Notes under the pieces: model-generated | The model's input: the letters and a program-made list of their open reading frames with translations, nothing else | The model's database searches: none | What the model was told of the DNA's origin: nothing | Source: a virus | DNA length: 64,000 nt | Virus record (IMG/VR): IMGVR_UViG_3300029953_000012 | Coordinates: 1-64,000 of that record | Reading direction: 5' to 3' (one strand) | Translations under genes and position numbers: made by a program | Shown here: in pieces, positions 34,007 to 44,200 of the stretch | Layout: each line of letters starts with the position of its first letter | How positions within the stretch are numbered: the first letter of the stretch is position 1

Positions 34007-36163
34007 ATGGAAACTTCTAGAAAAAAAAGAGTGATGATTCACTCAGATTTTCCGCTCGCACTCACTGGCTTCGGAAAACATTGCCGCAACATAATGGAAT
34101 ATCTCCATGCAACAAATAAATATGAACTTTGTAATCTGGCGGTTGGTAGTATGGCAAATGCTCCTGACCTAACTAGAACCCCTTGGAAAACAATGGGTAC
34201 AGTTGAACCACAAAAAATCGAAGCATTAAGAAGTCAAAATGACCCAAAAAATTGGGACGGTATTTTGAGGATGGCTGGTTATGGCCAATTTATAATTCAA
34301 GACGCGGTAAAAGAATTTAAGCCAGATGTTCTATTTAGTATTCAGGATATTTGGGGTATTGATTTTTGTCTTCAAGCTCCTTGGTTTGATAAAATAACAT
34401 GTGTTCAATGGACCACTCTTGACTCACTTCCTATTTTAGACAAAGCTATTCTAGCTGCAAAGAAATCCAAAAACTTTTGGTCTTGGGCAGAATTCGCCAC
34501 TAAAGCTCTTCACGACGTAAACCATAAACACGTTAAAACTGTTCGTGGTTCACTAAATGTAAAGAATTTTTTTAAGTTAGATAATTCCAAAAGACTTTCT
34601 TTGCGTGAAAAATTTGGTATTTCTCCTGATACTTTTGTGATTGGATTTGTATTTAGAAATCAACTAAGAAAAAGCGTCCCAAATCTTATTAAAGGATTCA
34701 AGTTATTTAGGCAAAATAATCCTACAACCAAAACCAAGTTACTACTTCACACGCATTGGAATGAAGGTTGGAATATCAAGAAACTCTGCGAGGAACATCA
34801 GGTTCCTTTATCTGACATTTTAACAACTTATGTTTGTCGTGGATGCCGTAAATATGAAATTAAAAACTTCAGCAATAATGAAGTAGATTGTAAATTTTGT
34901 AATGGTAAAAATACCCAAATAACTACAGGACCGGGATTTGGGGTATCAGAAGAACAATTAAATGAAGTCTATAATCTAATGGATTGTTATGCTCACCCGT
35001 TTACTAGTGGAGGAATGGAAATTCCATGTTTTGAAGCTAAGTTAGTGGAATTAGTGACTCTCGTTACTAATTATAGTTGTGGAGAAGATTTGTGTGAAGA
35101 CCCCGCTGGTTCATTACCATTGGAGTGGAACGAATATCGAGAACCAGACACGATGTTTATTAAAGCGAGTACGAATCCTAATTCTATCTGCAAACAACTA
35201 ACCAAAGTACTCAATATGAAACCTGAGACTAAAAAAGAATTTGGGAAAAAGGGTCGTCAATGGGTGATTGACAATTTTTCAATTGAAGTAATAGGAAAGT
35301 TTCTTGAAGAATTTATTGATAATGCTCCTGCGATTACTGACGAATCGATATTCGAACCAATAAAAATAAACCCCAATCCGTATTATGTCATGCCAGCTAA
35401 TATTTTGGATGACTCTCAATGGATAACCCACCTTTATCATAATATCTTAGACCGTAAAGAAATTGACGCTATAGACGAGGGTCACAAACACTGGATGGGT
35501 AGAATAAACAAGGAATTAAGTAGAGAACATATTGAAAAATATTTCCGCGAAGTTGCATTTAAAACTTTGCAAGAGCAAAAAGCTGGTGGGGTAAAATTCG
35601 AAGACTTACTTAATCCCAATGATAAAGGGCGCGTATTAGTTGTTATTAATGGCGATGACAAAGACGTTTTTAATGCTACTTCTATTTTCGAGTCCATAAA
35701 ATCCAGATATCCAGACTGGAAATTATATGTATCGACTCACGCACAATATGGTCCTATTTTGGATGGAAATTTGCTTGTAGATAAATGGATTCCTCACAAT
35801 CCAATCCTTGAGAATTATATTTTCACAGAAGGCAATAATCAAAGTAAGGGATTTTTTAATGTTTGCTATAATTTACCCTGCCAGCCAACTCCTCATAATG
35901 ACTTAGATAAAATAGATTCAAATCTTATAACTACCACACCCCCTCTAGGTAGTATTAATTATTCCTCAACTCAGATTGAAAAGTCTCTAGAAGACCCTTC
36001 TGTGAGAATTTTTCCTTATATTCCACAAATTCAAATGACGGGTATTCCACCCAAAATTTCTGATTTGAGAAAAAATGGAACTGCCGGATTAGGAACAATA
36101 GGTTATTTCTATGATGATTCTGGTAATTTAATAAATGCCAGTAAAATAAATTCGTTTCTTTAA
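34007..36163 (+). CDS. Large composite glycosyltransferase: GT4 with zinc-ribbon insert, DUF4214-like and GT9-like N-domain
   Basis: 718 residues in three parts. Residues 1-430 are a GT-B enzyme: MIHSDFPLALTGFGKHCRNI at the N-terminus, FVIGFVFRNQLRKSVPNLIK near 210 and PFTSGGMEIPCFEAKLVELV near 330 (donor-site E...E). Inside it, Cys277, Cys280, Cys295 and Cys298 form a two-CxxC zinc-ribbon-like insertion. Residues about 465-495 (WITHLYHNILDRKEIDAIDE) resemble the DUF4214 helical module. From about 540 (GRVLVVINGDD, then IFESIKSRYPDWKLYVST) the pattern is the N-terminal half of a GT9 enzyme. The next gene, in the same frame after TAA-TAT, supplies a GT9 C-terminal half. It probably builds a surface or virion glycan. 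Donors unknown. Confidence 0.75.
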   Translation: METSRKKRVMIHSDFPLALTGFGKHCRNIMEYLHATNKYELCNLAVGSMANAPDLTRTPWKTMGTVEPQKIEALRSQNDPKNWDGILRMAGYGQFIIQDAVKEFKPDVLFSIQDIWGIDFCLQAPWFDKITCVQWTTLDSLPILDKAILAAKKSKNFWSWAEFATKALHDVNHKHVKTVRGSLNVKNFFKLDNSKRLSLREKFGISPDTFVIGFVFRNQLRKSVPNLIKGFKLFRQNNPTTKTKLLLHTHWNEGWNIKKLCEEHQVPLSDILTTYVCRGCRKYEIKNFSNNEVDCKFCNGKNTQITTGPGFGVSEEQLNEVYNLMDCYAHPFTSGGMEIPCFEAKLVELVTLVTNYSCGEDLCEDPAGSLPLEWNEYREPDTMFIKASTNPNSICKQLTKVLNMKPETKKEFGKKGRQWVIDNFSIEVIGKFLEEFIDNAPAITDESIFEPIKINPNPYYVMPANILDDSQWITHLYHNILDRKEIDAIDEGHKHWMGRINKELSREHIEKYFREVAFKTLQEQKAGGVKFEDLLNPNDKGRVLVVINGDDKDVFNATSIFESIKSRYPDWKLYVSTHAQYGPILDGNLLVDKWIPHNPILENYIFTEGNNQSKGFFNVCYNLPCQPTPHNDLDKIDSNLITTTPPLGSINYSSTQIEKSLEDPSVRIFPYIPQIQMTGIPPKISDLRKNGTAGLGTIGYFYDDSGNLINASKINSFL

Positions 36164-36166
36164 TAT

Positions 36167-37351
36167 ATGAATAAATTAACTAAAATTTCTCTATCTACTG
36201 GTTCTAAAATTAGCAAGCCATATATTTATACTCAGTTTTTCCCACTGCCATTTGACAAGTATATTACTTTTCATTCTGATAACGTAGGAACTGCTAAGAA
36301 TTATGATTATATTCAAGATGTTATTAATATTTTATTACCCGTTTTAAATAAAGAAAACATTAAAATCGTTCAACTCGGTGCGGCGACCGATAGACAGTTC
36401 TCTAATTGTGTTTCTTTACGTGGTAATACTAGCGTCAATCAAACCGCTTATATCATTCAAAATTCCATGTTGCATTTTGGGGTAGATGGATTTTCTACCC
36501 ATATCGCGGCTAGTTTTGATATTCCACTAGTTAGTTTATTTTCTAATAATTTTGTAGGTTGTGATAAACCTTATTTTGGTTCTCCAGAAAAACAAGTTCT
36601 GATAACGTCGTATGACCGAACCGAAAGTAAGAAACCTTCATTTGCCAATGACGAAATGCCTAAGAGTATTAATCTTATAAAGCCAGAAGAAATTGCGGCT
36701 GCGGTTTTTAAATTACTTAAAATTAATTTCGAAATTCCTTTTGAAACTGTTTTTACAGGTAAAAAATATTCTAATATGATGATTCAGGAATCTTATCCAA
36801 ATCACCGCCGCTCCCTATTTAAAGATGATTTATTGGTTGAAATTAGGGCTGATAAGGGTCAATTCAACGAGGAAGATATGTTTTATCAGTTAGCTCAGTA
36901 CAAGAAATCCATCCTTGTTCTGGACAAACCCATTAATTTAAATGTCGTTCGTCAATTCCGCCCGCATGTTCAGATGATTGCTTTTAAAATCACCGAGATT
37001 GATTATAGGCCATTTCTTTCAGAACTAGAGGCGTTGGGATGTAAATTGATGTTAATTTCAGACCTTCCCACCGAAACCATTAACTCACTCAAGATAAAAT
37101 ACTACGATATTGGTATGATTCAGCCATTTAATAATGTTTTGGATGACAAAATTAACGAATTAAAAAAAGATGCGGATAATCTTTATTACCGCTCTTGTAA
37201 AATCACAGCCTCCAAGGATAAATTGTTTTCAAGCCAAGCGGGGGAAGAGAGTGATTTGCCCATGCAGAATCTTGATTCGTATCAAAAAGTTATTGATTTA
37301 CCCGTGTTTTGGAAAGAATTGGATTTTTATACCATCATTCGTAAGAAATAA
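36167..37351 (+). CDS. GT9-like glycosyltransferase, C-terminal half plus extra domain
   Basis: A 394-residue protein. IKIVQLGAATDRQFSNCVSL, followed by GNTSVNQTAYIIQNSMLHFG and VDGFSTHIAASFDIPLVSLF (residues 65-140), reproduces the C-terminal donor domain of heptosyltransferase-like GT9 enzymes ('d..G..sl.e.a.li..a.l.vg.dsg..HlAaa.g.p.v.Lfg'). The matching N-terminal domain is missing here but is visible at the end of the preceding gene, in the same reading frame, separated only by TAA TAT. Residues 200-394 form an additional domain of unknown type. It may act together with the upstream protein, or the two may descend from one gene. Confidence 0.72.
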   Translation: MNKLTKISLSTGSKISKPYIYTQFFPLPFDKYITFHSDNVGTAKNYDYIQDVINILLPVLNKENIKIVQLGAATDRQFSNCVSLRGNTSVNQTAYIIQNSMLHFGVDGFSTHIAASFDIPLVSLFSNNFVGCDKPYFGSPEKQVLITSYDRTESKKPSFANDEMPKSINLIKPEEIAAAVFKLLKINFEIPFETVFTGKKYSNMMIQESYPNHRRSLFKDDLLVEIRADKGQFNEEDMFYQLAQYKKSILVLDKPINLNVVRQFRPHVQMIAFKITEIDYRPFLSELEALGCKLMLISDLPTETINSLKIKYYDIGMIQPFNNVLDDKINELKKDADNLYYRSCKITASKDKLFSSQAGEESDLPMQNLDSYQKVIDLPVFWKELDFYTIIRKK

Positions 37352-37355
37352 ATAC

Positions 37356-37384
37356 TTGACTTTTTCCGAAAAGTGTTATATTCT
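37356..37384 (+). promoter_or_regulatory. Promoter of 37391 gene
   Basis: TTGACT (37356-37361), 17-base spacer, TATTCT (37379-37384). The ATG at 37391 follows after 6 bases, so the transcript should be leaderless. This is one of the clearest examples of the layout seen at 17116 and 19419. Confidence 0.72.
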
Positions 37385-37390
37385 TAATTC

Positions 37391-38188
37391 ATGAGTGAAA
37401 TTGTTTCTGAAACCGTTGCCGAAATTAAACCAGAAGAAGTCGCAACAGATTTTGCCTCGACAGCCATGCCACCAAGATTATTTGCCCGAAATGGTCATGG
37501 TCTTATAAGAGATGGTAGTATTAAATATGTTTATGATTCTGATGGGTTAGTTAACTGGAGGGCTATGATTGACCCAAAATATCTCGCTATTAACAAATCA
37601 AATTTCGAGAAAAGACAACGCCCCATTCCTGATTCTATTATTGGTCTTGAAGACAAAGACCTTCTTATACTTTTGCCCGGAGTAAAAAAACTCTCTCAGG
37701 TCAGGGGATATGACTCAGTTACTTATTCTGTTGTTTCTCCATCAAAAGATTATGTTGTGGCAACGTGTGAAATAAATTGGATTCCTAATTACGAGACAGA
37801 AAACAAGTCAATAAAATTTAGTGCAATTGGTGATGCTAGTCCCGAAAATACCACAAGTTTTGGTAAGAATTATCTTGGCCCTATTGCTGAAAATCGTGCT
37901 TTTGTCCGCGCCGTGAGGAACTTTTTGAAGATTAATATTGTTTCACAAGAAGAATTAGGCCAAAACGCCATGTCCTCAGACTCCAACACTATCGACCCAA
38001 GTCTTGAAAGTATGTTGGCTGTAATGGACGCATTTGGAATTACGTTCGAGAAGATTAAGGCAACTTTAATTAAAGACGGATTCCCTGATGCAGATAAATT
38101 AGAGAGACTATCTGATATTCCTGCTATAACTAGATTTTCCTTGGTCGGTCGCATTAAGAAGAAAGCTAAAGAGAAGGCGGTAAGTTAA
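37391..38188 (+). CDS. Putative recombination / ssDNA-annealing protein (265 aa)
   Basis: A 265-residue protein with the central segment VRGYDSVTYSVVSPSKDYVV, then ATCEINWIPNYETE, FSAIGDASPENTTSFGKNYL and AENRAFVRAVRNFLKINIVS. The 'GDAs..n......i...AE.RA.aRAlr.fl.i....eEl' pattern recalls phage Rad52/DdrA-like annealing or repair proteins. The C-terminal 70 residues (LESMLAVMDAFGITFEKIKA, LSDIPAITRFSLVGRIKKK) look like a small helical DNA-binding (HhH/SAP-like) tail. The family link is tentative. It has its own leaderless-type promoter and ends at the convergent pseudoknot-like element. Confidence 0.5.
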   Translation: MSEIVSETVAEIKPEEVATDFASTAMPPRLFARNGHGLIRDGSIKYVYDSDGLVNWRAMIDPKYLAINKSNFEKRQRPIPDSIIGLEDKDLLILLPGVKKLSQVRGYDSVTYSVVSPSKDYVVATCEINWIPNYETENKSIKFSAIGDASPENTTSFGKNYLGPIAENRAFVRAVRNFLKINIVSQEELGQNAMSSDSNTIDPSLESMLAVMDAFGITFEKIKATLIKDGFPDADKLERLSDIPAITRFSLVGRIKKKAKEKAVS

Positions 38189-38195
38189 TCATAAT

Positions 38196-38287
38196 CTTTC
38201 TGCGCTGCGTAAATATACGTTGGTAGAAGTGTGTTTCTAAAACACTCACAGAAAGAAAATATAAATTTACAAAACATACTTTACGCA
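38196..38287. other. Pseudoknot-like structured element between convergent genes
   Basis: In the 131-base gap between the 37391 gene (plus) and the 38320 gene (minus), three pairings are visible: CTTTCTG (38196-38202) with CAGAAAG (38249-38255); TGCGTAAA (38206-38213) with TTTACGCA (38280-38287); and a hairpin AGTGT (38228-38232) with ACACT (38242-38246). The first two interleave (A-B-A'-B'), which is pseudoknot topology. It may serve as a terminator, a transcript-end stabiliser or a protein site. All pairs are Watson-Crick, so either strand could fold. Confidence 0.5.
38232..38247 (+). repeat. 16-base direct repeat, copy 2
   Basis: Second copy of TGTTTCTAAAACACTC, identical to 33443-33458. 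Here it forms the loop side and 3' arm of the central hairpin of the pseudoknot-like element. Confidence 0.45.
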
Positions 38288-38319
38288 TAGATAATTACGC
38301 ACAAAATTATGTTTGTGAA

Positions 38320-39252
38320 TTAAGATTTTACGAAATATGTCGGGGAATAGTTTATCAAACTCGAAGCTCTTGAAGCTGGAACAGTGACTGGATTCGAGAG
38401 TACAATGAGCGGAATGCAGTTCGTTATACTTTCACGGGCCTTCAACCCAAAGTTTACATCCTCATACTTACAGAAATTAAACGGCAAAGTTGTATTGTTA
38501 TAGAAAGCGTAACCACCGTTCGAGGAATAATAAAACTTGAAATTTGACGACCCATTAAATAAACTAATTAGTGAAGTTGCTTGGTCTGGGAAAATTGAAA
38601 GTTCGAACGCCTCATATTGCAATTTATTTAACTGAATTGAATAATTAGTATTTGTCCCATCTGTCGGTAAAATTGTTTTAATTTCCAACACGCTGGCTCC
38701 GTTGCTGTTTACGATGTAAGGATTACTGTTCAAGCCTTGATTATGCCATCCTTGATAATATCCAATGGCGGAACTATTAGCATCCCAAATATTGCATTGC
38801 GAACTAAAAAATGCGTTCTGATTCAATAAATAATAAAAATCATCATCCTTAATTAATTTAACCTTAATTTTCTCACCGAGTTGGTATGGATTATTGATTG
38901 GTGCGATGGCGTTGACCGAGTAGTTGACCGCTGTTCCAACATTAGTGTTTAGGTTTGCGTCTACCCTCTGTTGTGTCGCTGGGTTATTCTGCCAACCGCC
39001 CTGATAATTTATCCAAAGTGATTCTGGCCTCTTCACAACGATAACCATGTTTTTGTACTTATCACTCGTTAAAACGCGGTTGGAGGATTCCAATTTGCAG
39101 ATAACATATCTACTTAACAAATCCGCCTGATAGTCTTCTTGAAGACCGGGGTCGCCGTAATTAGCAATAACGGTTGCGTCATAAATAGCGTCTTTGGATT
39201 CCAAATTTCTATTCGTTGTAGTAAGATAATTAAATGTTGTATCGGTTGCCAT
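38320..39252 (-). CDS. Virion-associated protein of unknown type (310 aa)
   Basis: A 310-residue protein at the 3' end of the late block. It starts MATDTTFNYLTTTNRNLESK and has a mixed alpha/beta composition with polar loops (YVICKLESSNRVLTSDKYKN, GEKIKVKLIKDDDFYYLLNQ) and aromatic-Asn-rich stretches. It begins two bases after the preceding stop, so it is cotranscribed with the tail genes. A role in the tail tip or as an attachment protein is inferred from position only. Its end faces the pseudoknot-like element. Confidence 0.6.
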   Translation of the reverse strand: MATDTTFNYLTTTNRNLESKDAIYDATVIANYGDPGLQEDYQADLLSRYVICKLESSNRVLTSDKYKNMVIVVKRPESLWINYQGGWQNNPATQQRVDANLNTNVGTAVNYSVNAIAPINNPYQLGEKIKVKLIKDDDFYYLLNQNAFFSSQCNIWDANSSAIGYYQGWHNQGLNSNPYIVNSNGASVLEIKTILPTDGTNTNYSIQLNKLQYEAFELSIFPDQATSLISLFNGSSNFKFYYSSNGGYAFYNNTTLPFNFCKYEDVNFGLKARESITNCIPLIVLSNPVTVPASRASSLINYSPTYFVKS

Positions 39253-39254
39253 AA

Positions 39255-41225
39255 TTAAAATGTAATAATATTATCTACAGTGCCTCCGTCATAACTTCCT
39301 TGATAGGTTGAGTCTAATGGGTCTGTGTTCAAGATGTATGATAGGTCTGTCAAAGGAAAATACGAAATAACAGGAGAGGAATAAGGTAGCAATGCCCCAG
39401 TATTTAAATTAAATGACCTAGTTTGGTAAATGACTTGTTGGTTTGTGATTGTTTGAGAACCTCCAGAAATGATAACTGTTAATAGTCCAGAAACAGCCGA
39501 TGTATTATCAAGACCAGAACAGTTTATTTGAATCCCCATGTTTCCGTCCCCATAAAGACCAATTCCAGTTCCTGAGTAATATCCGGTATAATCAGTTAAT
39601 ACTTGATTTCCGCTTCCTAGATTAAAAGAAATGTCCCAAAATTGGTCAAACTGATAAAGCCCAGTTGTTTTATATAAAAATAAACCACTAGCATCATTTT
39701 CACTACCTTCAACATAAATAATTCCACCCATTAAATCATATACTATACCTCCAGTGAGGTCATAAAGAGGCTGAAGACCCAAACTATCTCCAGTCGCCCT
39801 CAGAAAACTAACATTAGGAGGGTATCCCGTTGAATATCCAAACCCTATATTTGTTATTTCAAGACCCGTCACATAATAAAGGGTACCATCAAAATAAGTC
39901 TGGACAAGACCCGTAAGCCCTGCTGCTTGAGCATAAACAGCCCCAAGACCGTTTGCGAATTTGAATTGCGCGGTTTGATATCCCGATAAATCAGGAACGC
40001 TGTAGCAGCCTCCTCCGGTTCCAAGAATAAAATTTGGGGGTTGTTGATACCCTTTTCCGCTAGAAATCCCAAAAAAGCCGCTTACGACCATAAAATTTGC
40101 TATACCAGTATTATAAATACCGCTTAAAAGAACAGGTTTTAGATATAAAATACCACTTGCTCCTGAAATTGGGCTTCCTCCAGTAAAAGAAACCGGAATT
40201 GTACCCGTACACCCAGAACTGAAAAGAAAACTCTGTAATTGATTTTGAATACCCGTTACATAATAATATTGTGAAAATTCTGCCGTCGGTGGAACAGCGT
40301 ATTCTCCAGAAGCCATTATATTAACTCCAGTTATATATTGAGATAAATATACACCAGTTTCAATTGGGTTAAGGGGTTGAAATACAATACTTAATAACGA
40401 ATTATTAGATATTCCAATATAGGTATGATTGCTGTATTTATAACCCAAATTATAGTTCAACGGATTATCTACATAAACAAATTGATTGCCGCTCCAATAT
40501 CCATTAAATAAAGACGTTTGAGTATAAACGTTTTCGGTAGACGGCGTTAATAATAAAATAGATTGGCTAAGTACGCCTCCGCGATAAGAACTTGAATTAA
40601 CCCCAATATTACCAAAAGTTGTTGGTAAAGAAATGTAAAAATTATTTTGGTATTCAAATAAAGATGGGTCAGCATCTGGCAAAAGGAGATAATTATTACC
40701 GGAATTCGCCACAAGCCCAGTATTATAATTATTGGTTAGCAATGTCTGATTAGAACTTAAAAACTGCAAACTAGGAGGATTTATTGGGAAAACCGTATCG
40801 GAAATGAGAGTCCCAGTTAAAGTCTGGTAATATTCATAGACTGGGTTAAAAGTTAAAGAATAATTTATTTGTTGTGAAGATAAACTCAAATCACATACGA
40901 CATTTGAAGAATTAGCTTGTATAGTTACCTGATTTAACTTTGTAAATGATATATTTTCTTGACCAAAAATACCATTAACTAAATAATTTAAAACTCCACT
41001 TTGATAATACCCAGAGATAGAATTTGCATCTATGGTATTATATGTGCAGACTGGACTTTTTGCAGATAATATACCACCAGAAAAGATAAAAGAAAACACT
41101 CCGCTACCTGTATCATAAAAATTAAAATTTATAATACCAGTATCTGAGACCCTTATCCCAGTGAGACAAAAACTAAAATGACTCACTTGAGGTAAAAATA
41201 CCGAACTTGTTCCCGTAAACTGCAT
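39255..41225 (-). CDS. Large Gly/Ser/Tyr-rich tail protein (656 aa)
   Basis: The start is taken as the ATG at 41225, one base after the preceding stop, giving MQFTGTSSVFLPQVSHFSFC. An upstream in-frame ATG at 41309 would add 28 basic residues but overlap the preceding gene by 83 bases. The protein is full of 'SG', 'TGV' and 'YNTG' phrases (SGVFSFIFSGGIL, LTNNYNTGLVANSGNN), like its neighbours, and probably forms an extended beta-rich fibre or baseplate component. No enzymatic motif. AAGGA lies 14 bases upstream of the chosen ATG. Confidence 0.65.
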   Translation of the reverse strand: MQFTGTSSVFLPQVSHFSFCLTGIRVSDTGIINFNFYDTGSGVFSFIFSGGILSAKSPVCTYNTIDANSISGYYQSGVLNYLVNGIFGQENISFTKLNQVTIQANSSNVVCDLSLSSQQINYSLTFNPVYEYYQTLTGTLISDTVFPINPPSLQFLSSNQTLLTNNYNTGLVANSGNNYLLLPDADPSLFEYQNNFYISLPTTFGNIGVNSSSYRGGVLSQSILLLTPSTENVYTQTSLFNGYWSGNQFVYVDNPLNYNLGYKYSNHTYIGISNNSLLSIVFQPLNPIETGVYLSQYITGVNIMASGEYAVPPTAEFSQYYYVTGIQNQLQSFLFSSGCTGTIPVSFTGGSPISGASGILYLKPVLLSGIYNTGIANFMVVSGFFGISSGKGYQQPPNFILGTGGGCYSVPDLSGYQTAQFKFANGLGAVYAQAAGLTGLVQTYFDGTLYYVTGLEITNIGFGYSTGYPPNVSFLRATGDSLGLQPLYDLTGGIVYDLMGGIIYVEGSENDASGLFLYKTTGLYQFDQFWDISFNLGSGNQVLTDYTGYYSGTGIGLYGDGNMGIQINCSGLDNTSAVSGLLTVIISGGSQTITNQQVIYQTRSFNLNTGALLPYSSPVISYFPLTDLSYILNTDPLDSTYQGSYDGGTVDNIITF

Positions 41226-41226
41226 T

Positions 41227-44200
41227 TTAGTTGTATGTTCCTTTGATTCTTGCCCCAATTTTATTAAGGATAGTCTCTGGTTTTGGTAAAACTTTCGGTC
41301 TATCTGCAAAAATCAAGTCTGTTTTTACTCCATTATCAGATACACTTAACGTAAGGGACTGTAGTCCAGCAGCCGGTGTTAAATAATTAATAAATGCCCC
41401 AAACTGACTAGGAGGACCAGCCAAAGTTAAACTAACCTCCTTAGTGGGTGTAGTTAAATTGTAGTTGTTGAGATTTTTAACATATTCATAATATGCATCT
41501 GGCGTATTAATAATACTACTTCCTGTCCCATCCAAAACCGTTATATAGGGTCTGATTTGACTAGTTAATGGGTCAAGAATTGGGTCTAGTAGATTATCTA
41601 CGGTATTTTGGACAAACTTAAACGAAGAAGTATTATTTCCTGTTTGGTTAACTGGTGTACCAAATACTTGAGCAAAAGCTGGAATACGAAATTCAGTTGT
41701 TATATCTGATGTCATAATCCCAGAATAATTAGCAATACCACTTGGAAAAGATTGTATCGGATATACGATTTGATTAAAAACAGTAGTATTATCTAACACT
41801 AAATTACCCAAATTCAAATCGGCATAATAATAGTCTCCATTTTCATCAAAAGTCGGATAGATGTTTCGATTAGGATTTTTGGTTATTGTAATGTCAAGGC
41901 ATCTCGAATTTATACCATAAATAACACCAGTATTAAAACCTTCTAACATTATGTTATTTTTATCTTCTATAATAACGCATCCAGTTTGTTGGGTTGTTAA
42001 AGGAGGATTAAATATCTGACTAAATCCAGAAGCCCCAGATTGAATATTTCTACACATTTCATCTAATAAAGAAATAGAACAAATACTTGGTGTTTCTGTT
42101 GTATCTTTCCTATATTGGGCCTCAAATAATTTCTGGGTATAAGCCTGAAGCACCTGATTGTTATTTACGCTAACTGGTTGGGGGGCAAAAACTAATTCTA
42201 TGTTAGGGTGATTTAATGTATCTGGAATAATTATGAGATGTAATTTCTTACATTCTTTTTTCTCAATAAAATGAAGGGTAGTATAAGTTGTCCAAATTTG
42301 GTCTGCGATGCCAGAAAAATTAACCGCATCACTTTGAATAAATTCTGCTACACTGGATAGGTCTGCAATAACTTTTGGTTTAAAATAATCTAGTTTCCAA
42401 TCTTGTAATGTAGCATTGGTATCTGTTAAAATTTTAGAAACGCTCGGGTCCAAAGAATAATTATCAGCACATGGGTCTCCTAAATTATAAGATAAACCAG
42501 CTTGAAAATAAATAGGTAAAGTTCCCCAACGATTATCTAATGTCGAACTCCATAATCCGGTTGGTAATCTACCGGGATAATCAGAATATCCCGGTGGAAT
42601 AAATGGAAAATATTTATTGCTTCCACTATAATAAACACCTGATGAACCCGGAGTGACAACATAGCCAGAGTATAACATTACATCAACGTATGGAGTATGT
42701 CTAACATCCAAATAGCGTTGGGTTTCTGGAATAAAAGAACTCTGTATCCTATTGTAAACTAGTCCACTTGCGCCATAAAATCCAGCCGTAGGAGAAATAT
42801 CGGTTAAAGTATCTATTGATGAAAATGGAGCTTCTATTAGTGGTCCCTGTGTAATAACTCCGTATTTATACATAGCTTCAGCAGCTATTTTTTCCCAAGT
42901 AGTTATATCGGATTTCAAATCCTCGTAATAATACCCCAAAAATACACGGAAATATTTCTGGTCACTATTGATATTAGCAATTCCATCGTGTTCTGCGTCT
43001 TTAAAATTTTCAAGGACAATATTTGTTTTAAGTTCTGAATCTGTGATTTCCATTATTGGGAACAGACCCAAGGCTGCAAAGTTCGCACGACAATATGCAT
43101 TTTCCAAAGGCCAAAAAGTGTCGGCGGTATTATCGGATGGTGTCCAGTTAATTTGGGTAGTAGCAACCCCGTCTAAATCCCAAGCATTAAATAAACATCT
43201 TTGAGCAACAAATAATTCCCTTAATGTTTCATCAAAGTTACTTAAAGCAATCGCTGCGTCCAAATCACTATAACTTCTACCATCCAATCTAGCAAAATTG
43301 GCAAAATATCCATCAGTGAACCAACTTGAGCCTTGTGCATCTACCCCAGAATCAAACCATGGAATTTCTAATCCAGTTCTTTGAAATGGTGTTCCATAAA
43401 TATTAATATCATTAACCATCCCGGTATAAATCTGATTTAATGAACAAGGATGAAGAGGAGTAATACCCACAAATTTTTTAACGCTTTTCTCTACCGTCTT
43501 TTCTGTTACCGGATAACTATTGTCACAAATAACAGACTGAATAAAAGTATTATCCAGAGATGTTTTTGATTTAAAATTTAATATAGCTGTATTGCCTCCA
43601 CTAGTTATACTGCCAGAAGAATTAATTTCAAAATATTGACCAACCGAACTAGTCGGGTCGGCGATTTGAGTTATAGCCGTTATATCAATTGGATTTTGAA
43701 GATTTATACCCACAAAAGTTCTTCCGCTGGTATAGAAGGTGTATGCTAAGTCAGACATCCAACTTTGTAAAACTTCTCTCAGGCTACCATTATAACTAGT
43801 TCTATAAACATAATCTGAATCTCCCGTGCCCGATGGAAAACTTCCCGCGAATTGAATGCCGTTTAATCTCAACGCCGAAATAAGTTCAATAAAACTATAA
43901 TTAATATTTGGAGCCGAATTACATCTTTCTTCCGTGGCGGCATCTGTTCCTAAAATAAGATATCCTCCATTTAAGTCAAATTGATTTAATACTTGTCCAT
44001 TTTGAGCCGGTATAATAATGTTTTGTTCCCACGTATTAAAAACATTGGTCGGAGTGTAATAAACGTTTTGCATTAAGTCAAAAGTATTTCCATTATTACC
44101 AGCATAACACGCGAAATTAATGTCTCGATAAGCAAATCCCGTTCCGGTGAATGCAGAACCAGTATATTCACAACTTAAACAGGATACTGGAAGTTGTAAT

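Noticed and set aside
41226-41309. Upstream start giving the 39255 gene 28 extra residues
   Set aside because: The extension overlaps the preceding gene by 83 bases. The ATG one base after that stop fits the packing of all other tail genes.
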